A program made the translations under genes and the position numbers. DNA of 64,000 bases. Source: Gymnogyps californianus (Eukaryota; Chordata; Aves; Accipitriformes; Cathartidae). Location of the stretch: contig NC_059500.1 of NCBI RefSeq assembly GCF_018139145.2, positions 41,211,437-41,275,436 of the forward strand, read 5' to 3'. A model generated the notes under the pieces. It worked only from the letters and a program-made list of their open reading frames with translations, was not told the origin of the DNA and made no database searches. Position 1 is the first letter of the stretch; each line of letters begins with the position of its first letter. Of the stretch, positions 1 to 29,394 are shown piece after piece.

Positions 1-67
1 CAAAATAGATGTACCAGCTTTTTTATTCTTCAACAGGTTTTGCCTGCCCACCTAAGAAAAAAAGGCA

Positions 68-16780
<16,713 letters not shown>

Positions 16781-17990
16781 TGCAAGATTATTTTTTCTTT
16801 TTTATAGTGTGAAGCAGTATTCTGGAAAGTTTTTCTAAGACTAGTGAAGAACTGAAGGAGTCCTGCACCCTTTTTTTTTTTTAATCTGCTTCTGTTTAAA
16901 AAGCCAACATTCCTCTGCTTCATAGGTGTTCTGCATTTGAGGTGTAGTGGAATCTTTGCTGTCCACCAGATGTAATGTTTTAGTTCCTTACAAATACGTG
17001 GGGGGAGGGAAAGGGCGCACGAGACTAACATTGACATTTTGAAGCAGCAGCAGCAGAGAGAGTGAATTTTATTTTTGTTCACTGTTGGTGGTAAATTGTA
17101 ATGTTTTTTCTGTAATCGTTGTGAACACCCTGCTTTATGTACACTGTGGTTTTCTTAAGGGGGGAAGAATACTGGTAGTCCACATGTCCCTGGCGTCCTT
17201 GGAGAGCAGTGTGCAGAATGTAATGCTCCTTTGTAAGAAACATGATTTTTAAATAAATTCAGTGAACCTGTTCTCGGTGGTCATTTTTCTTCAGATACAC
17301 ATAAGGTAATATCTCAAAAAAACCCCACACCCTTTCCCCTCCCCCCCCCAAATGAAAGTTGCTGTTGAGCTTGCTCTTCTGCTTCTTTGATATAGATGGA
17401 GTTATGTGGGTTTTTTTGACAAATTAAAGAAACCATGTGAAAACAATGACTCTGCTTTGCTATTTGGGAAAAATTGCAAAAATATTCATGCATATGTTGT
17501 GTAAAACTTGACATTTTTGCAAGTGTTTGGCCCTCTCTGCAGTACATATATATATTGGTGACAGTATATAAATAAAGTATTTAAAAACTTTGTGATGTCA
17601 CTGAGTAAACAGTGGTAAAGTACACCTGGTTATAGACAGCTTGCTTAATGCAGATAACACTGTTAGAAATGACAGTTGCTGTACCATTACTGAATGATTT
17701 ATAGTTGTTTTCTGAGCTTTCATTTGTACGAGGTAGAAATTCTTATAAATCGGCAAATTGACGGTATCTAACTCTGTAACTTGTTTTTCATTGTATGCAA
17801 AACTTAAACTTGGTTTCCCTGTTGTATGTTAAATTCCATAGGAATTATTTGTGAGAAATTAAAAAAATATAAAGCCTCTGGATATCTCATGTAATACCTT
17901 GGCATTTGTATTTATAGTTCACAGGTTTTAATTTTACTTCCTGAATAAAAAATTTAAAAATGCAAAGGTGTGTTGCGCATACGGGTGTGA
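16781..17990 (+). other. HNRNPK: HNRNPK 3' UTR
   Basis: T-rich non-coding sequence follows the stop codons. It holds at least three AATAAA signals, at 17252-17257, 17571-17576 and 17944-17949, so several 3' ends are possible. The CAGCAGCAGCAG stretch at about 17045 is short. No repeats or other genes are seen in it. Confidence 0.8.
17252..17257 (+). terminator. HNRNPK poly(A) signal, first of three
   Basis: AATAAA in the 3' UTR, followed some 20 nt downstream by a GT/T-rich stretch (TGTTCTCGGTGGTCATTTTT). Further AATAAA copies at 17571 and 17944 could give longer transcripts. Confidence 0.7.
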
Positions 17991-18550
17991 TGGGTCCAGA
18001 CTAAGAGTGGATTCTTTTACTGTGTGTGTTTTGGTTTGGTCTTTTTTTTTTTTCCCTTGGGTTGTAGAACATTTCACTTCACTTTTTTAATGGTGTGGGG
18101 TAATTCCTGTCCTGGTATGCAGCTACTCTTAAAATTTAATGGGAAAGGCAAGGAGCTAAGAGGTTATGTGCAAGGCTGACCTCCTTGGCAGAGCTATACT
18201 CAATTCTTTGAAGGGAAAAAAAACGGGAAGGAGGGTGGCAGTTGCCTCGGCAGCTACACGTACCTGCAACGCTGGCACTTGCTTGGGAAGGGCTGAGCAG
18301 AAGTTAAGAAGGAGAAACCTGCCACCAAGGCAAAATGCCGGTGAACTAAAACACGGGCGCCGAATTTTTCTGTGTGCCTCCAGCGCCCCTATGTGCAGAA
18401 GGGTGGGGTTGTGGGTGGTGGTTTGGTTTTGGTGGTGTTTAAATCGGGAGGAAAACTCCACAAGTATCGACATGCAAATGTTTGTTCGCCTTTTTTCTTT
18501 TCAATGACGTGGATCTTTTGGAAAACTTCCTTACCGAGAAGTTGAGCACA
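17990..18550. other. Intergenic region HNRNPK-QNG1
   Basis: Between the last HNRNPK poly(A) signal and the CpG island. It is T-rich at first (18040-18055), then of mixed composition. The reading frames here lack splice or similarity support, and no repeat is recognised. Confidence 0.6.
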
Positions 18551-19830
18551 TGCACTGCTCCAGCTGGGCAGGATTTTGGGGGGGGGGGTTCTCAGAACCA
18601 CCGTCCACGATTTGGGACGCGCCACGGGGCTTCCCGCCGGCCAAGGAGCTCCCGCGGGTTTGGGGTCAGTCCGCATCCTCCCGCGGGTCTCCGCTCTGCC
18701 CTCCCTGTCCCACCTCCCCTGCTGCCCCCAAAAGCCGCCCGACCCCGGGGGGGGAGGTAGTGCGGGGGGTGCCGGTAGCGCGCCCGGCCTTACCGTACCC
18801 GCAGCTCAGGACCAGCTCCGCCGTGCGGGCTGAACCGGTGTGTCCCACGCGGGGCTCCTCTTTACACGCAGGAGCGGCTGGGTGGGAGGCCCCGGCCGTG
18901 AGGGGGGCGTCTTTCTCTACGCCCTGCCGTGCGTCCAGAAGGAGGCGGGCTGCGGGCCGCGGGCCACCGGCGGCGGCCGGGCCGAGGGCCGCGGTTTCAG
19001 TAAGTTCGCGCGGGCCGCGGCCGCCGGATGCCCGCCGCGCCGCGCCGCCGCGGCTGCCCCGCGCGCCTGCGCACTGCGCGGCGGCGGCGCGGGGCGGGGC
19101 GTGAGGCGCGGCCGAGTCCCCGGCGGCGGTAAGTGGGGAGCGGGGCGGCCGTGGCGCTTGGCGCCGCTCCGGAGCGGGGGCGGGCTGCGGGGGCGAGGGC
19201 TACGCCGGAGACTAGCGGCGTGAGGCGCGCTGGGGCGCGGGCGGCGAGGCGGCCGGGAGGCCTGTTGGCGAGCCGTCTTGCCGTCGGTGCTCGGCGGGCT
19301 GGCCGGGAGCGGGCGGGGCGGGGACACGACGGCGGGGCTGGCCTTGAAAGCGTGCGTGTTTCCTGCCCGCAGAGAGGCGGCCGAGCATGGAGGAGTTCCC
19401 GTCCCCCCTGGAGTCCGCCAAGTTCATAGCTGGCAACAGCAAAGATGTCTCTGTGGACGAGGAGGGGGCGCGGCGGGTGGCGGAGAGTTTGTTTGACAAA
19501 GCCTCGGCGGCGGAGTTCGGGCTGGCGGGGTGGAAGAGCCTCCACGAGCTGAACCCCGGGCCGCCAGCCAGGAGGCGGTGGACTGGGTGTTCCTGGTGGA
19601 CACCCTCAACTTCTCCTTCTGGTCCGAGCAGGAGGAGCAGAAGTACCTGGTGAAGTACAAGGGTAAAACGTACAGCGGCTACTGGTCCCTCTGCGCCGCC
19701 GTCAACAGGGCCCTTGACGACGGTTAGTGAGCGGCGGGGGCCAGGCCCGGCCTCGCCTCGCTTCGCCCGGCGGTCTGCGGGCCCCCGCTGAGCAGCCGGG
19801 CGGCCGGGGGGGGGGGGGCGTTAGAAACTG
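18550..19830 (+). promoter_or_regulatory. QNG1: CpG island and promoter of QNG1, with NRF1-type site
   Basis: GC-rich, CpG-dense sequence ending just after coding exon 1. An NRF1-like palindrome, GCGCCTGCGC, is at 19063-19072. Probable 5' UTR splicing: a strong GTAAGT donor at 19129 and a CCTGCCCGCAG acceptor ending at 19372, 14 nt before the ATG. No TATA box is seen, as expected for a CpG-island housekeeping promoter. The transcription start itself is inferred to lie a little upstream of 19129. Confidence 0.75.
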
Positions 19831-22800
19831 AGCGATGAGTATAAAATAAAGGCGCTACCTCAGAAACGGGAACCGTTTCTGCAAACTATTGCTTGCTCTT
19901 TTGGTAAACCTGTATGTGCCCGCCGTCCCGCAGAGCTTGGGGGAGGTAACTGGAAGTGCCTTAACAATACCTTGTACTGAAACTGCACAGCTTGTGGCTC
20001 TAATTGGGTTAGCTCTTTTCCATTAAAAAGACTTTAAGGAATGTCTGTCATCAGCTGTTCGTGACTTCTGTTATTTCACATATGTTCCTAAGATAAATTG
20101 CTTATTTCTATGACAAATGAGAAAATGAGGCTTAAATTGAGAATCCTCTGGACTAATCTAGTACCAAAGCGGCTCCAGTAAGTCTGAAACCCATATGCCT
20201 CCAAAACCAGTATTTTAGCACTCGCTCTTGTTGGTGTCATCAGAAAAAAATCTATTTGTAGGTATAGATGGAAGTTTTAATTAATTTCCTACATATTTGT
20301 TCATAAATTACGGGAAGGTTTGTGTTAAGATAATTTTTGTAAATGCAGAATGTGATTAGGAGCTAAGGGAAAACAGACTATACTAACTATATACTAACTA
20401 CATTTGCCAGTGTGCTATGTAAACGCCACACTCAAAGATGAGAACTAGGCAGTTGGGAAAAATTACATATAAAAAGTAAGAAAGCTTCCATGGTTGCATG
20501 TTGGAAGTTCTTATCTGTAGAAGGAAGCACTGCGTGCAAACGCAAATTTAGTTTTAAGCAGCTATGTGAGCGCGGTTATCACTGAAAACTCAGTTGATTT
20601 TAAGAGTTGATGAACTCTTCGGATCTTACCGTATAAGTGCTCTCATCTGTAGCAGGCCGCTGCATTAGGTCTTAGGATATGTTATCATAGCCTAAACATC
20701 TTATTTTTACTTTTCTGAAGGAATACCTATTACCAGTGCATCATATTTTGCCACCATGACGCTTGACCAAGTTAGGCATGTATTTCGCTCTGACACAGAA
20801 GTGCCCATACCTTTGATTGAAGAAAGACATCAGGTGCTGAATGAAAGCGGAACAGTTCTGTTAGAGAAGTTTGGAGGCTCTTTCCTCACCTGTGTTAAAA
20901 TGAGTGAGAAAAGTGCTCAGAAACTACTACGTCTAATACTGCAAAATTTTCCTTCTTACAGAGATGAAGCTGTATTTGAGGTAAGCTAGCTCTAACACTG
21001 AATTTCTTACGATAAGAATTTACTCCTTGCTGATTGTGACTTTAAAAGATAGCTCTTGGGTCGTCTCTGTAAATTTTTCTGAGAGGACAGGCAGTTTAGA
21101 ATTGATCTAAGAATTGTGAATCGTTGGGTGTTTTAATCCAGGAAATGGAGGGTGAACAGAAACGTTTCTGTGGAACTCAGTGTATTTGAAAGTAAAATTC
21201 AAGGGAAATAAGAAGGAAAATTACTATTAATATTTTTATTTCAAATCAGTAAAGATACTGGTCTGTATAATGAAAGGAAAATCAGACTTTGAAGCAGTTG
21301 ATCTTAATTATCTAAATTGCTGTGAGTCATAGACAGGGAAGAAGGTTTTTTTTAAATAATACTCTTGGACCACAATATACTTTTTTGTTTAGCTGGGGTA
21401 AAATTGCTGAGATTTCATTTCTCTATCAGTCTAAACATCTGAAAGCAAAATCACACAATTTATTAACAGTAAAAGAATCTTGATTGTCTTAAGTTCTTAA
21501 CTAGTCAGGAGTGTATTCCTAATGACAAGAGTCACTTTTTTTCCCCAGAGGAGAGCCATTTTTTTTCACACGCTGTCTCTGTCTTCATCACTTTGTTGTA
21601 ATTTATTTTTATATACTCCAAGTTCCCAATTAGATCATGAGTCCTTTGTACTCCTTACAAATGCATAATATTTGAGATAATTTCTGCCTGAAAAATCAGA
21701 GTCTTTTTTTTCCTTTTTTTTTTCCCTTGAATTTTACCAGCCCCCCTCCCCCCATTTCTCTTTCTTCTTTTACCTTGAGGATCTCCGCAGCTAATGAAGG
21801 AAATGAAACTCCAGTAGAATTGTGAAAATGTACAACTACTGGGAATCCACACTGTAACTGTGGTTGACTCAACAGGCGTTGCACAAGTGACTATAGGCCA
21901 GAAGTAATCCATACTTCTGTCAGGGTTGACAGTATACTGGAGCTTTTTGGAGCCATTCTCCTGAAAGAAACTGATGGGAAGTAAACAGAGACTATCTGGT
22001 ATTTTCTGTGTTTCTAGTTTTGCCTGTACAGGCATGATCTTTATTTAGCATCAGTGACATATGTAGCTGCTCCTGTGCTCTGTTCAATCTGCAGTAGTAT
22101 TCACCTGTTACATCATGATGTCCAAAAGACTTTATTCTAGTGACAGGGTAGCCTATACTAATAGTCTGTGCAGTCTTTTCAAGGTAACTCCCTGGAACAC
22201 CAATCACTGGAGCTTTGAATCGATTGCATTTATGACTTAAATCTGCCCTTCAGTAGGTGGCATGATTTTATTTTCTTTTGTCTCCTGCTATTAAGTAAGA
22301 TATGTTTCCATGAAAAATCAGAGGTTCTTCTAACCTTTGAAGGTGCTGGTTTAATTTATTGGGATTTTTTACATATAAAGTAATTTTTTTACTATTTTTG
22401 TGATCAAAAAAGAAATATTTTCCAAGTAAAGTGATAGACTATTTTCTTATCTTTTAGCGACTGTATTCATTGACGTAATGTCTTTCATGAGATGATGCTG
22501 AGTGCTTTATAAAGCAAGCCTCCCTAAAAGCAGCAGCAGACTACAGAATGAAAAGATGTTCCAAAAATGATCCCAGACCGTAAGCACTGACATAGTAGTA
22601 AAGCCTGTTGCATGAATATGGAAGCTGCTTTTCTGCTTTCACTAAGTAAGATGTGTATTTTGAAGGTGGGTGAAACAATGTAGACCTAGTTTACACCCTA
22701 CTTGTTTAAAAAAGAAAATTTAAAAAAAAATCAGTGTTGGCACCTAATGCGAGGTGACATGGATCACATTATCAACATCATTTCTATGGCAGCAGGTTGA

Positions 22801-25800
22801 GTTCTCACAAGTAAGAATGTGCCTTCAATAAAGGGTTAGGAGGGAATTGAAAAAATGGTGACATATCCAATAGCAACCCAGTATTTTTCAGTAACTCTCC
22901 ATAGTAGAAATATATATGATTATAAAATAAATTCTACAGTAGAGTCATGCTATCACAGACTCCTACAGTTCTCCTATGTTCTGACCTTCTAGAGGAACTT
23001 CTGAAATTAACACAATTCTTTGGCTGTATGTTTTTCCAAACACACAAAATATTTTTCATAATTACATGTTACTGAATGTGATTATAGGAATGGCCAATGT
23101 TCTTTTGCTTCTGAAAAGTGAATTGCAAACCAAAACCAAAATCCCTGAAACCTTTTTGTCCTTGGGTGGATAGTTCATATTTAGATGCTGTGCTGAATTT
23201 GAATCCTGACAGAAATTTAAATACTAGACTACGTTATACTCGCATATCGGGGTTTTCATGTTCTGACGTAGACACAGTGGAGTCCTTTCTGAGCTTCTAG
23301 TCATTGACGCTGCTTGTATTTATCTTTTATTTCCCATCACCTGGGACTGAGGTTGTAAAATCTCCTGATTGTCCTATTCTTTGCTTTTATTTTACTAGCC
23401 GTGCTGTCACATTTTGCTCTTTGCCAACACAATACTCCTTCTTTCTTTTAATATCAGTAGGTCATAATTAGTTATGTCTCTTGATACTGGCTCATTGTAG
23501 TGAAGAGGAGACACAAGTGTCCCTCTATGTGGTAGCTTTTCCTGGAAAGTGAGGGTGTTGCAGGAAAGAAAAGAAGCATAGTTGTATTGCCATCTGGTAA
23601 ATTATTCCATTTTTGGACAAATTATACTATTTTTGAGACATAGTATCATCAACCTAATGCTTTCCTTGCTCTTTGTTGGAAAGAATGGTGGGAAAATTTA
23701 CTAGAAATGCTTAATAGTCTTTTTCATATTGAGAATTTTACATAAACTTCAGAAGCTCTGTGCAGCATAAAAATTAAAAATAATTGAAACAATAAAATTA
23801 TAAATTAATCTGCTCAATGACAAGTCCCAGACAGTATTTTTCTTCCAAATTGCAGCATGAAATGAGAAGTTCCATTTGAATTCTCCCTTCCTTTGCTGTT
23901 GCAAAATGGTGTGGTGCTGGAGACAATCAGTTCTTTACTGTATTGGAAAAATCTTAATGCTATATAAGAGCAATGTCCTTGGTTTCCATTAGCTTTGGGG
24001 CAGTTGGAGCTATGATGGGATTTGGTCTATTAATTATTTACTTCCTGTTGTGATGCTTCAAGTGGTGTTTTGTTATTTAACATACAAAATTGTGTATGTT
24101 CTCTAGAAGTAAGTTTGTGCATCTATGTCAAGTATAGAATGAAGCACAGGGAAAGGAGGAGTTTTCAGCATGTTTCCAGAAGTTTTTCTATGAAATGTAG
24201 TTGGACATCTTGTTCTCAGTGTTTTTGGAGGATAGCATTTAATGACAAAAAATATGGTTGGCTCTCAGGAATAGTTGTAGCATCTTGGCAATAAAGTAAA
24301 ATTAAATTAGCTTAAAAAATGCCATTTGTAAATTGTGATGTTAAGGGTGGCAGAATAAAACTGGAAATAAGTCAAATCCCGACCTACTTGTGTTTCAGAT
24401 TAGCCATTCCAGTTACATATTGTTGTTTAGCACACATTGTCAAAAGTCAAAAATCTCTTCTAGCTATAAAGAGAGGAAAAAACCACAACCCACTAATACC
24501 TTTTTTCTTAAAGATGCAGATTTATATTCACACATTGTGTTCATCATAGAGTGAAAACCTCAACAGCATACAGATTGTAGCATATCTTTCGTTTTCCCCC
24601 TTGTGAGTAGTCACAAAATCATGTAAATCTTTGCAGGATTAGCACTAGCAAAAAAGTTCATGACAAAAATAGAACCATGCATAGTATGTAAGAAAATACC
24701 GTATTTGTGAATACACCTTCTACTGGAATGAATTTTCTTCTCTCCTGTTTAACTAGCAAGATACACTACACAACACAGAGGAGCATTCATTAAAGTTTTC
24801 ACTAGAATTTTATTTCCTTAACATTATGGATAAATTGATTAACGAAATGTTTTAATTGTCAAATCTAATACATGCCTTTTATGCTTCTGTCCTTGAAATA
24901 AAAGGTTGGATGAACTCTAGGGTTTCTGAAAGAATTAATGTTTGCTGGACTTCAACTACAGTGTTTGCCAAGTGGAAGTAAACCAACATTAAAGTGTTCT
25001 GAGGTCCAAGCGAAATCTAAACAGTTTTTATTCCACTGCAGTGACTTCTATTATGTTTTTCTTTTATTTCAATTTATTTATGAGCATTCCACAATACTTG
25101 TTTGTGGTTCAATATTGTTTAGATTTTAAGGTGTTTGAGTGTTGCACTTTTATTCTGTTTTAGTTAACTTATATGTTTGCTTAACCAAATGATAGTTTAT
25201 GTTTCATAGAACAATGTAACTCTTACCTGTCTCTCTCTGTACATATCATTTGCTGTATTTATTGATGTTTCAGGCACTTAAATAATTCATAAATTTCTTT
25301 CGTCAGAAAAAAAAGGTCTCTTTCTACAAACGGGCACAAATACTTGTGGCTGATACATGGAGTGTGTTAGAAGGCAAAGGAGATGGCTCTTTTGATGACA
25401 TTTCTAGTCTGACTATATTTGCCGACTACAGAATTCCTCAAGTTCTTGTTCACTTAAAAGCAATGAAGTATTCTGAAGAACTAATGAAGAAACTACGTGA
25501 AGGTTTGTTCCTCCCTTACTGATATCAAGTAGTCTTACCTCTTGACATTGTAGACTAAAGCTACTTTTAAAATGTAATGTTTTGTCCGTGTAAGGGTTAT
25601 GTGTAATTTTTTTTTTTTTTTTTTTGCTCCAGGGAGCAGGGACTTCTTATGTAGTGATGAGGTAACAGGAAGGAACTTTAACAATGATCTTGAATGAGAG
25701 CTTAAGGTTATGTTCTTATAAAGATTTAACTGTTCCTTGGATTAAACACTGGTAAGGGAAGGATTAAAGAGACTCTAAGCCAGTTGATCTCTGAGTTTCT

Positions 25801-27016
25801 GAAGGGCTGCTGGTGCCAAAACCACTTCTCAGCATGAGTACAGTTGTGATTTTTGAGGTTTGGATAAAAGAAGCAACGATTTCTTCATTAATTCAAAGAT
25901 GATGTGAAAGCAGGGGGCTTCCTCTTTATCTGTACTGAACTTCTAGTGACAAGCAAGGTAATATTATAAGCATTCATTAAAAAAAAAAAAGATTGCTTTA
26001 AATGAAGTTAATTGCATAAGACTAGAGTCTCATTTTTAAGCATAGTTCCATCTTCCAGTACTTACTCACTATGAACTTCAGTGAATAAAAACATAAACCA
26101 ATCCCTTTTCCACTGTAAAGAGACTGTATTTAGAGGTAGGACTGCTATTACGCAATTTTAAAGTTACACAGCAAGATAAACAGATAAATGCAATCGTCCA
26201 TGGATCTTAACAGAATGGCCATATATATGCGCCTATAGATATATCTATATTAAATAGATCATGTAGACAATTTGTCTTTTCCAGGAATCCTAATAAGGAC
26301 ATTCCCATCCAAGTCATTTAAACAAATGGGTCTCTTTACATTTTTATATATGTAGTTTTTTTGGTGGTTTTTTTGTTGTTGGGGGTTTTTTTTGTTTTTA
26401 AATTTTTAAATCTTAGAGTTCTCCTGGCAGAAAATGCACTGTCTCAGAATTGCGTTAGACTATCCTTTTTGTCTCCACAAGCAAAGAAATAGTCATATAA
26501 TGTGCAGTATAACCCAAAGACCTGTTCTTTTCTTAAACCACTTTCTTAGAATACAGGATGTTGTTTTAATTGAATGAGAGGTAAACTTAGAAGTGCATAT
26601 GGTACAATTAAAGTAATCATTAGAGAATGTATGGCAGCATTGTTAGCAGTTGTAGTGTAAGTCATGCAAACTGCAGTCCTGGAACAGAATAAATGTGGAG
26701 GGGGAAGAAAAAAGCAAATGCGGGCCGTCCTGGGGCTTCTGTCTCTTGAACACAACTGGATTGCTGTCTCTTGTGTCCTGCAGGAACAATTTTCCAATCT
26801 GGAGATAAAGAGGAGGTGGAGATCCGTGGCTGTTCTATTTGGTGTTGTGCATTGATTTGTAAGCACCTGCTGGAGCTCTACGAGAAGAAGGGTCAGGACA
26901 TGCGTGAGAAGATCAATGCGGTTTTACTTGATTATCATCTTTGGGACTACGCCAGAGATCATAGGGAAGAGATGAAAGATATTCCGTTTCACCGAGTGCG
27001 GTGCATTTATTACTAA
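19387..27016 (+). CDS. QNG1: QNG1, queuosine 5'-phosphate N-glycohydrolase (queuine salvage)
   Basis: Enzyme of the DUF2419/Q-salvage family that releases queuine base from queuosine 5'-monophosphate so it can be reinserted into tRNA. Coding exons: 19387-19722, 20721-20980, 25307-25502, 26784-27016. Start [18 protein letters not shown], end HRVRCIYY, as in the human protein. Conserved blocks include [71 protein letters not shown] and [12 protein letters not shown]. The exon sum is 1025 nt. One added base gives 1026 nt, exactly 341 residues plus stop, which is the human length. The frame breaks in exon 1 near 19554-19560: HELNP is in one frame and [11 protein letters not shown] in the next. 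This is either an assembly error in GC-rich DNA or a real lesion. Introns are standard GT-AG. Confidence 0.95.
19723..26783 (+). other. QNG1 introns
   Basis: Introns 19723-20720, 20981-25306 and 25503-26783. The 4.3-kb middle intron is AT-rich, with poly-T and poly-A tracts at 21700-21725 and 22715-22730 and no recognised repeat. A pair of minus-strand open frames at 21655-22207 is noted separately. The third intron has a run of T at 25610-25625 and A at 25979-25990. Confidence 0.6.
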
Positions 27017-27290
27017 GTCCAGACTGACAGCTGTTGTATTGATGCATTATCTTTTGAATTGCAGTTACTCTTTTCATACGGTGGTTTGTCGTATACTAAT
27101 TTGGAACTGGCTAAATCAAGTGCTCATTTTCTGATGATGTATTAACAACTTGCTTTTTTCCCCTCTGAATCTTTCACTTGCTGCGACTGGAGTTAATAGT
27201 GTAAACTTTGCTGGACAATCCGTGTTAATACAGGGTTTATTACTCCTGCTTTGAGTTCCCTATTTGTGTACATACGTGTGTTTGCACACA
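27017..27290 (+). other. QNG1 3' UTR and gap before the KIF27 CpG island
   Basis: Only about 270 nt separate the QNG1 stop from the start of the next CpG island. No canonical AATAAA is seen, so the 3' end must use a variant signal or lie further on. The two genes are very tightly spaced head to tail. Confidence 0.55.
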
Positions 27291-27790
27291 AGAGTGCGGA
27301 GCGTGGGCAAACGCCGGCGTGAGCCCCGCCGGGGGAGGCGGGGGGGGGGGGGGACGGCGAGGGGCTCCCTGCTCGCCGCGGGGGAGCGCTTGGGGCGGCG
27401 GCGGCGTGCTCCGGCCTGCCGCTTCCCCGCTCTCCTCCCGCCGCCGGGGGGCGCTGTGGGCGGCGGGGCGCGCGGCGGCGCCGCTCTGCCGCGGGGGCCG
27501 CCGCCGGGCGTTGCCGCCGTTGCCTAGCGAGGCGCCGTAAACAACGGCGAGAGACCGGCCGCCGCCGCCGCCCCGGCTGGCTTCGCCGCGGCCTGCCGCC
27601 CTCCCTGCCGCGCCCCTCCGCCCGGGCCGGCGGCGCGGTGCGGGAGCCGCGGGACGGCGGGCCGCGCCGGAGCCCTAAGCGGGGCTCCGCGGCCTCGCCA
27701 CCCTGGGCGCCTGGATTCCGCGGCCCCGGGCGGCTCCCGAGACCCAGGCGTGATCCCGTTCCCGGCTCCTGTCTCTCAGGTTTGGAGTAA
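27290..27790 (+). promoter_or_regulatory. KIF27: CpG island and promoter of KIF27, with X-box-like and forkhead-like sites
   Basis: GC-rich, CpG-dense stretch with a G run at 27339-27353. Two GTTGCC half-sites (27510-27515 and 27519-27524) occur; the second reads GTTGCCTAGCGAG, an RFX X-box with a perfect first half and a degenerate second half. Five bases downstream is GTAAACAA (27537-27544), a forkhead consensus. RFX factors and FOXJ1 are the known regulators of motile-cilium genes, and KIF27 is one. The 5' UTR exon structure between here and 29310 could not be fixed. Confidence 0.7.
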
Positions 27791-29309
27791 AGGGTGCACT
27801 TCGAGACACGGCAAACATGGAAAATGTACTGGCCCCCTCGCAAAATACCCCTGCCAGCAAAAAGCCTTCCAGTATATTTGCTCCTGCTTTCTGGCAGCCA
27901 AGAGCATACGGTGTATCAACACCAGAGTATTTCTGTAGCTTTGGCATACACCTATTTCATATTCCCACATTCTTTTATGAAAAAGTGAATAGGATTTCCC
28001 TTTTTTTTTTTCCCTCCTCTTGACTTTGTTTTTTTTTTTTTTAAACATAATTTTAAAAGGGAGGGGGAATGTCACCACTTTAAAGCAGTACTTGCTAGGG
28101 GATAAAAATAATGCACCTGGATAAATAAAAACAGAAATAGATTGAAATGTGTTTTGAATCTGTAGTTAGTAAGTTTATATAGCTGTTTCTGATCGCCATG
28201 TCCTTTATGATACGAGTCTGATTTCAGTCTCATGCTTTGCTTATTTGTTTTACTTTGCTCAGTTAATAAAATGGGGTTTTTCTTTTTTCAACTTCAGATA
28301 GTTTCTCAGCTCTGGATGGCCAAGTTCTCAAACTAAATGGAATGCAAAAACTCTTCTCTTTGCAGCCACAAGACAACAACTGTTTAAAGCTGTTTGTTTT
28401 CAACAAACTTGAATTTTAGGGGCTTACCTGATGAGTTCTGCCAGTTTGGTAATACGGCTTTCTTAACGGCAATGTGTGGGAGTTCAGCAAGCAGGAAGTT
28501 CAACAAACTTTCCCTTGCACTGCAAAGATTCTTAGAATTAGCAGGAAAAAAAAAAAAGTGTTTGGAATCCAGCAGTACCTGTGAGGGGTTTTGAATGTTC
28601 ATGAAAGACAGTTGTAAAGAAAGGCTATTCTTTGATATTTATAGTTGTGCTACTGTACAGTGCTTATGTTGTAAGAATGAATACACAGGGAGCAGTATAA
28701 GGAACCATGGTTGCTAAGATATGTAATTAATAAAAAATAATTACATACGTGCTTAAAGATGCAGAATAAAATCAGAGGAATGTTTTATGTGTAGTAATTA
28801 GATACATTTAAAATCACATCTCCTTTGTAGGCAACACCACTGTTTTCTCTGTGCTTGTCGAGTTACAAATGCTTGGCGCTTCATAAGTGGAAGAAGGTTT
28901 TAAAACACACGTGTGTGTATCCATATAACTTTTGGAGAAAAAGGTTTTGTTTGACTGATTTATGTTGCCTATGCAGCATGAATGCAGGAATAGGAAAATG
29001 AGAGGGTTCATTGTAAGCATATGCTTTATCAACAGCTCTTACGATATTGTTGCTTCAGATGGCTGCGTTATGTTCAAATAGAAAATCCAGCAACTTTGAG
29101 ACTTAAGGTTAAGTCTGCTAGCTTGGAAATTAATAGAGGTAAAATTACTTTATGAATTGATTTAACAGTTATTAATATAGCTGGCTTTATATCGGGTAGT
29201 TTTCAAGAGTGTAATGGTGCTTACGTATTCTTTAGGAAATGTCAACTTTCTCCTTCAGCAGGAAATTAATTCTTATTTATTATATAATGTGGAAAACTTT
29301 TTTTCTTAG
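27790..29309 (+). other. KIF27 5' untranslated region and first intron
   Basis: A non-coding leader intron probably lies here. A CTCTCAG motif at 27774-27780 could be an acceptor for a leader exon. The acceptor of the first coding exon is TTTTCTTAG ending at 29309 (or GCAG ending at 29315). No repeat is recognised; a poly-T at 28029-28041 is simple. Confidence 0.5.
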
Positions 29310-29394
29310 TTGCAGAAAACTGTGGATGAGGTGAACACAGGAGTGGTAACAGATTTCTTGTTGACTATGTGAATACCGAGTGGGGAGCACAGGG

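Noticed and set aside
18166..19660. Many open frames in the QNG1 CpG island on both strands
   Set aside because: GC-rich DNA has few stops. Only the frame starting at 19387 and its continuation match a known protein.
27193..27843. 216-codon minus-strand open frame
   Set aside because: CpG-island artefact rich in Arg, Ala, Pro and Gly, with no conserved domain; it covers the KIF27 promoter.
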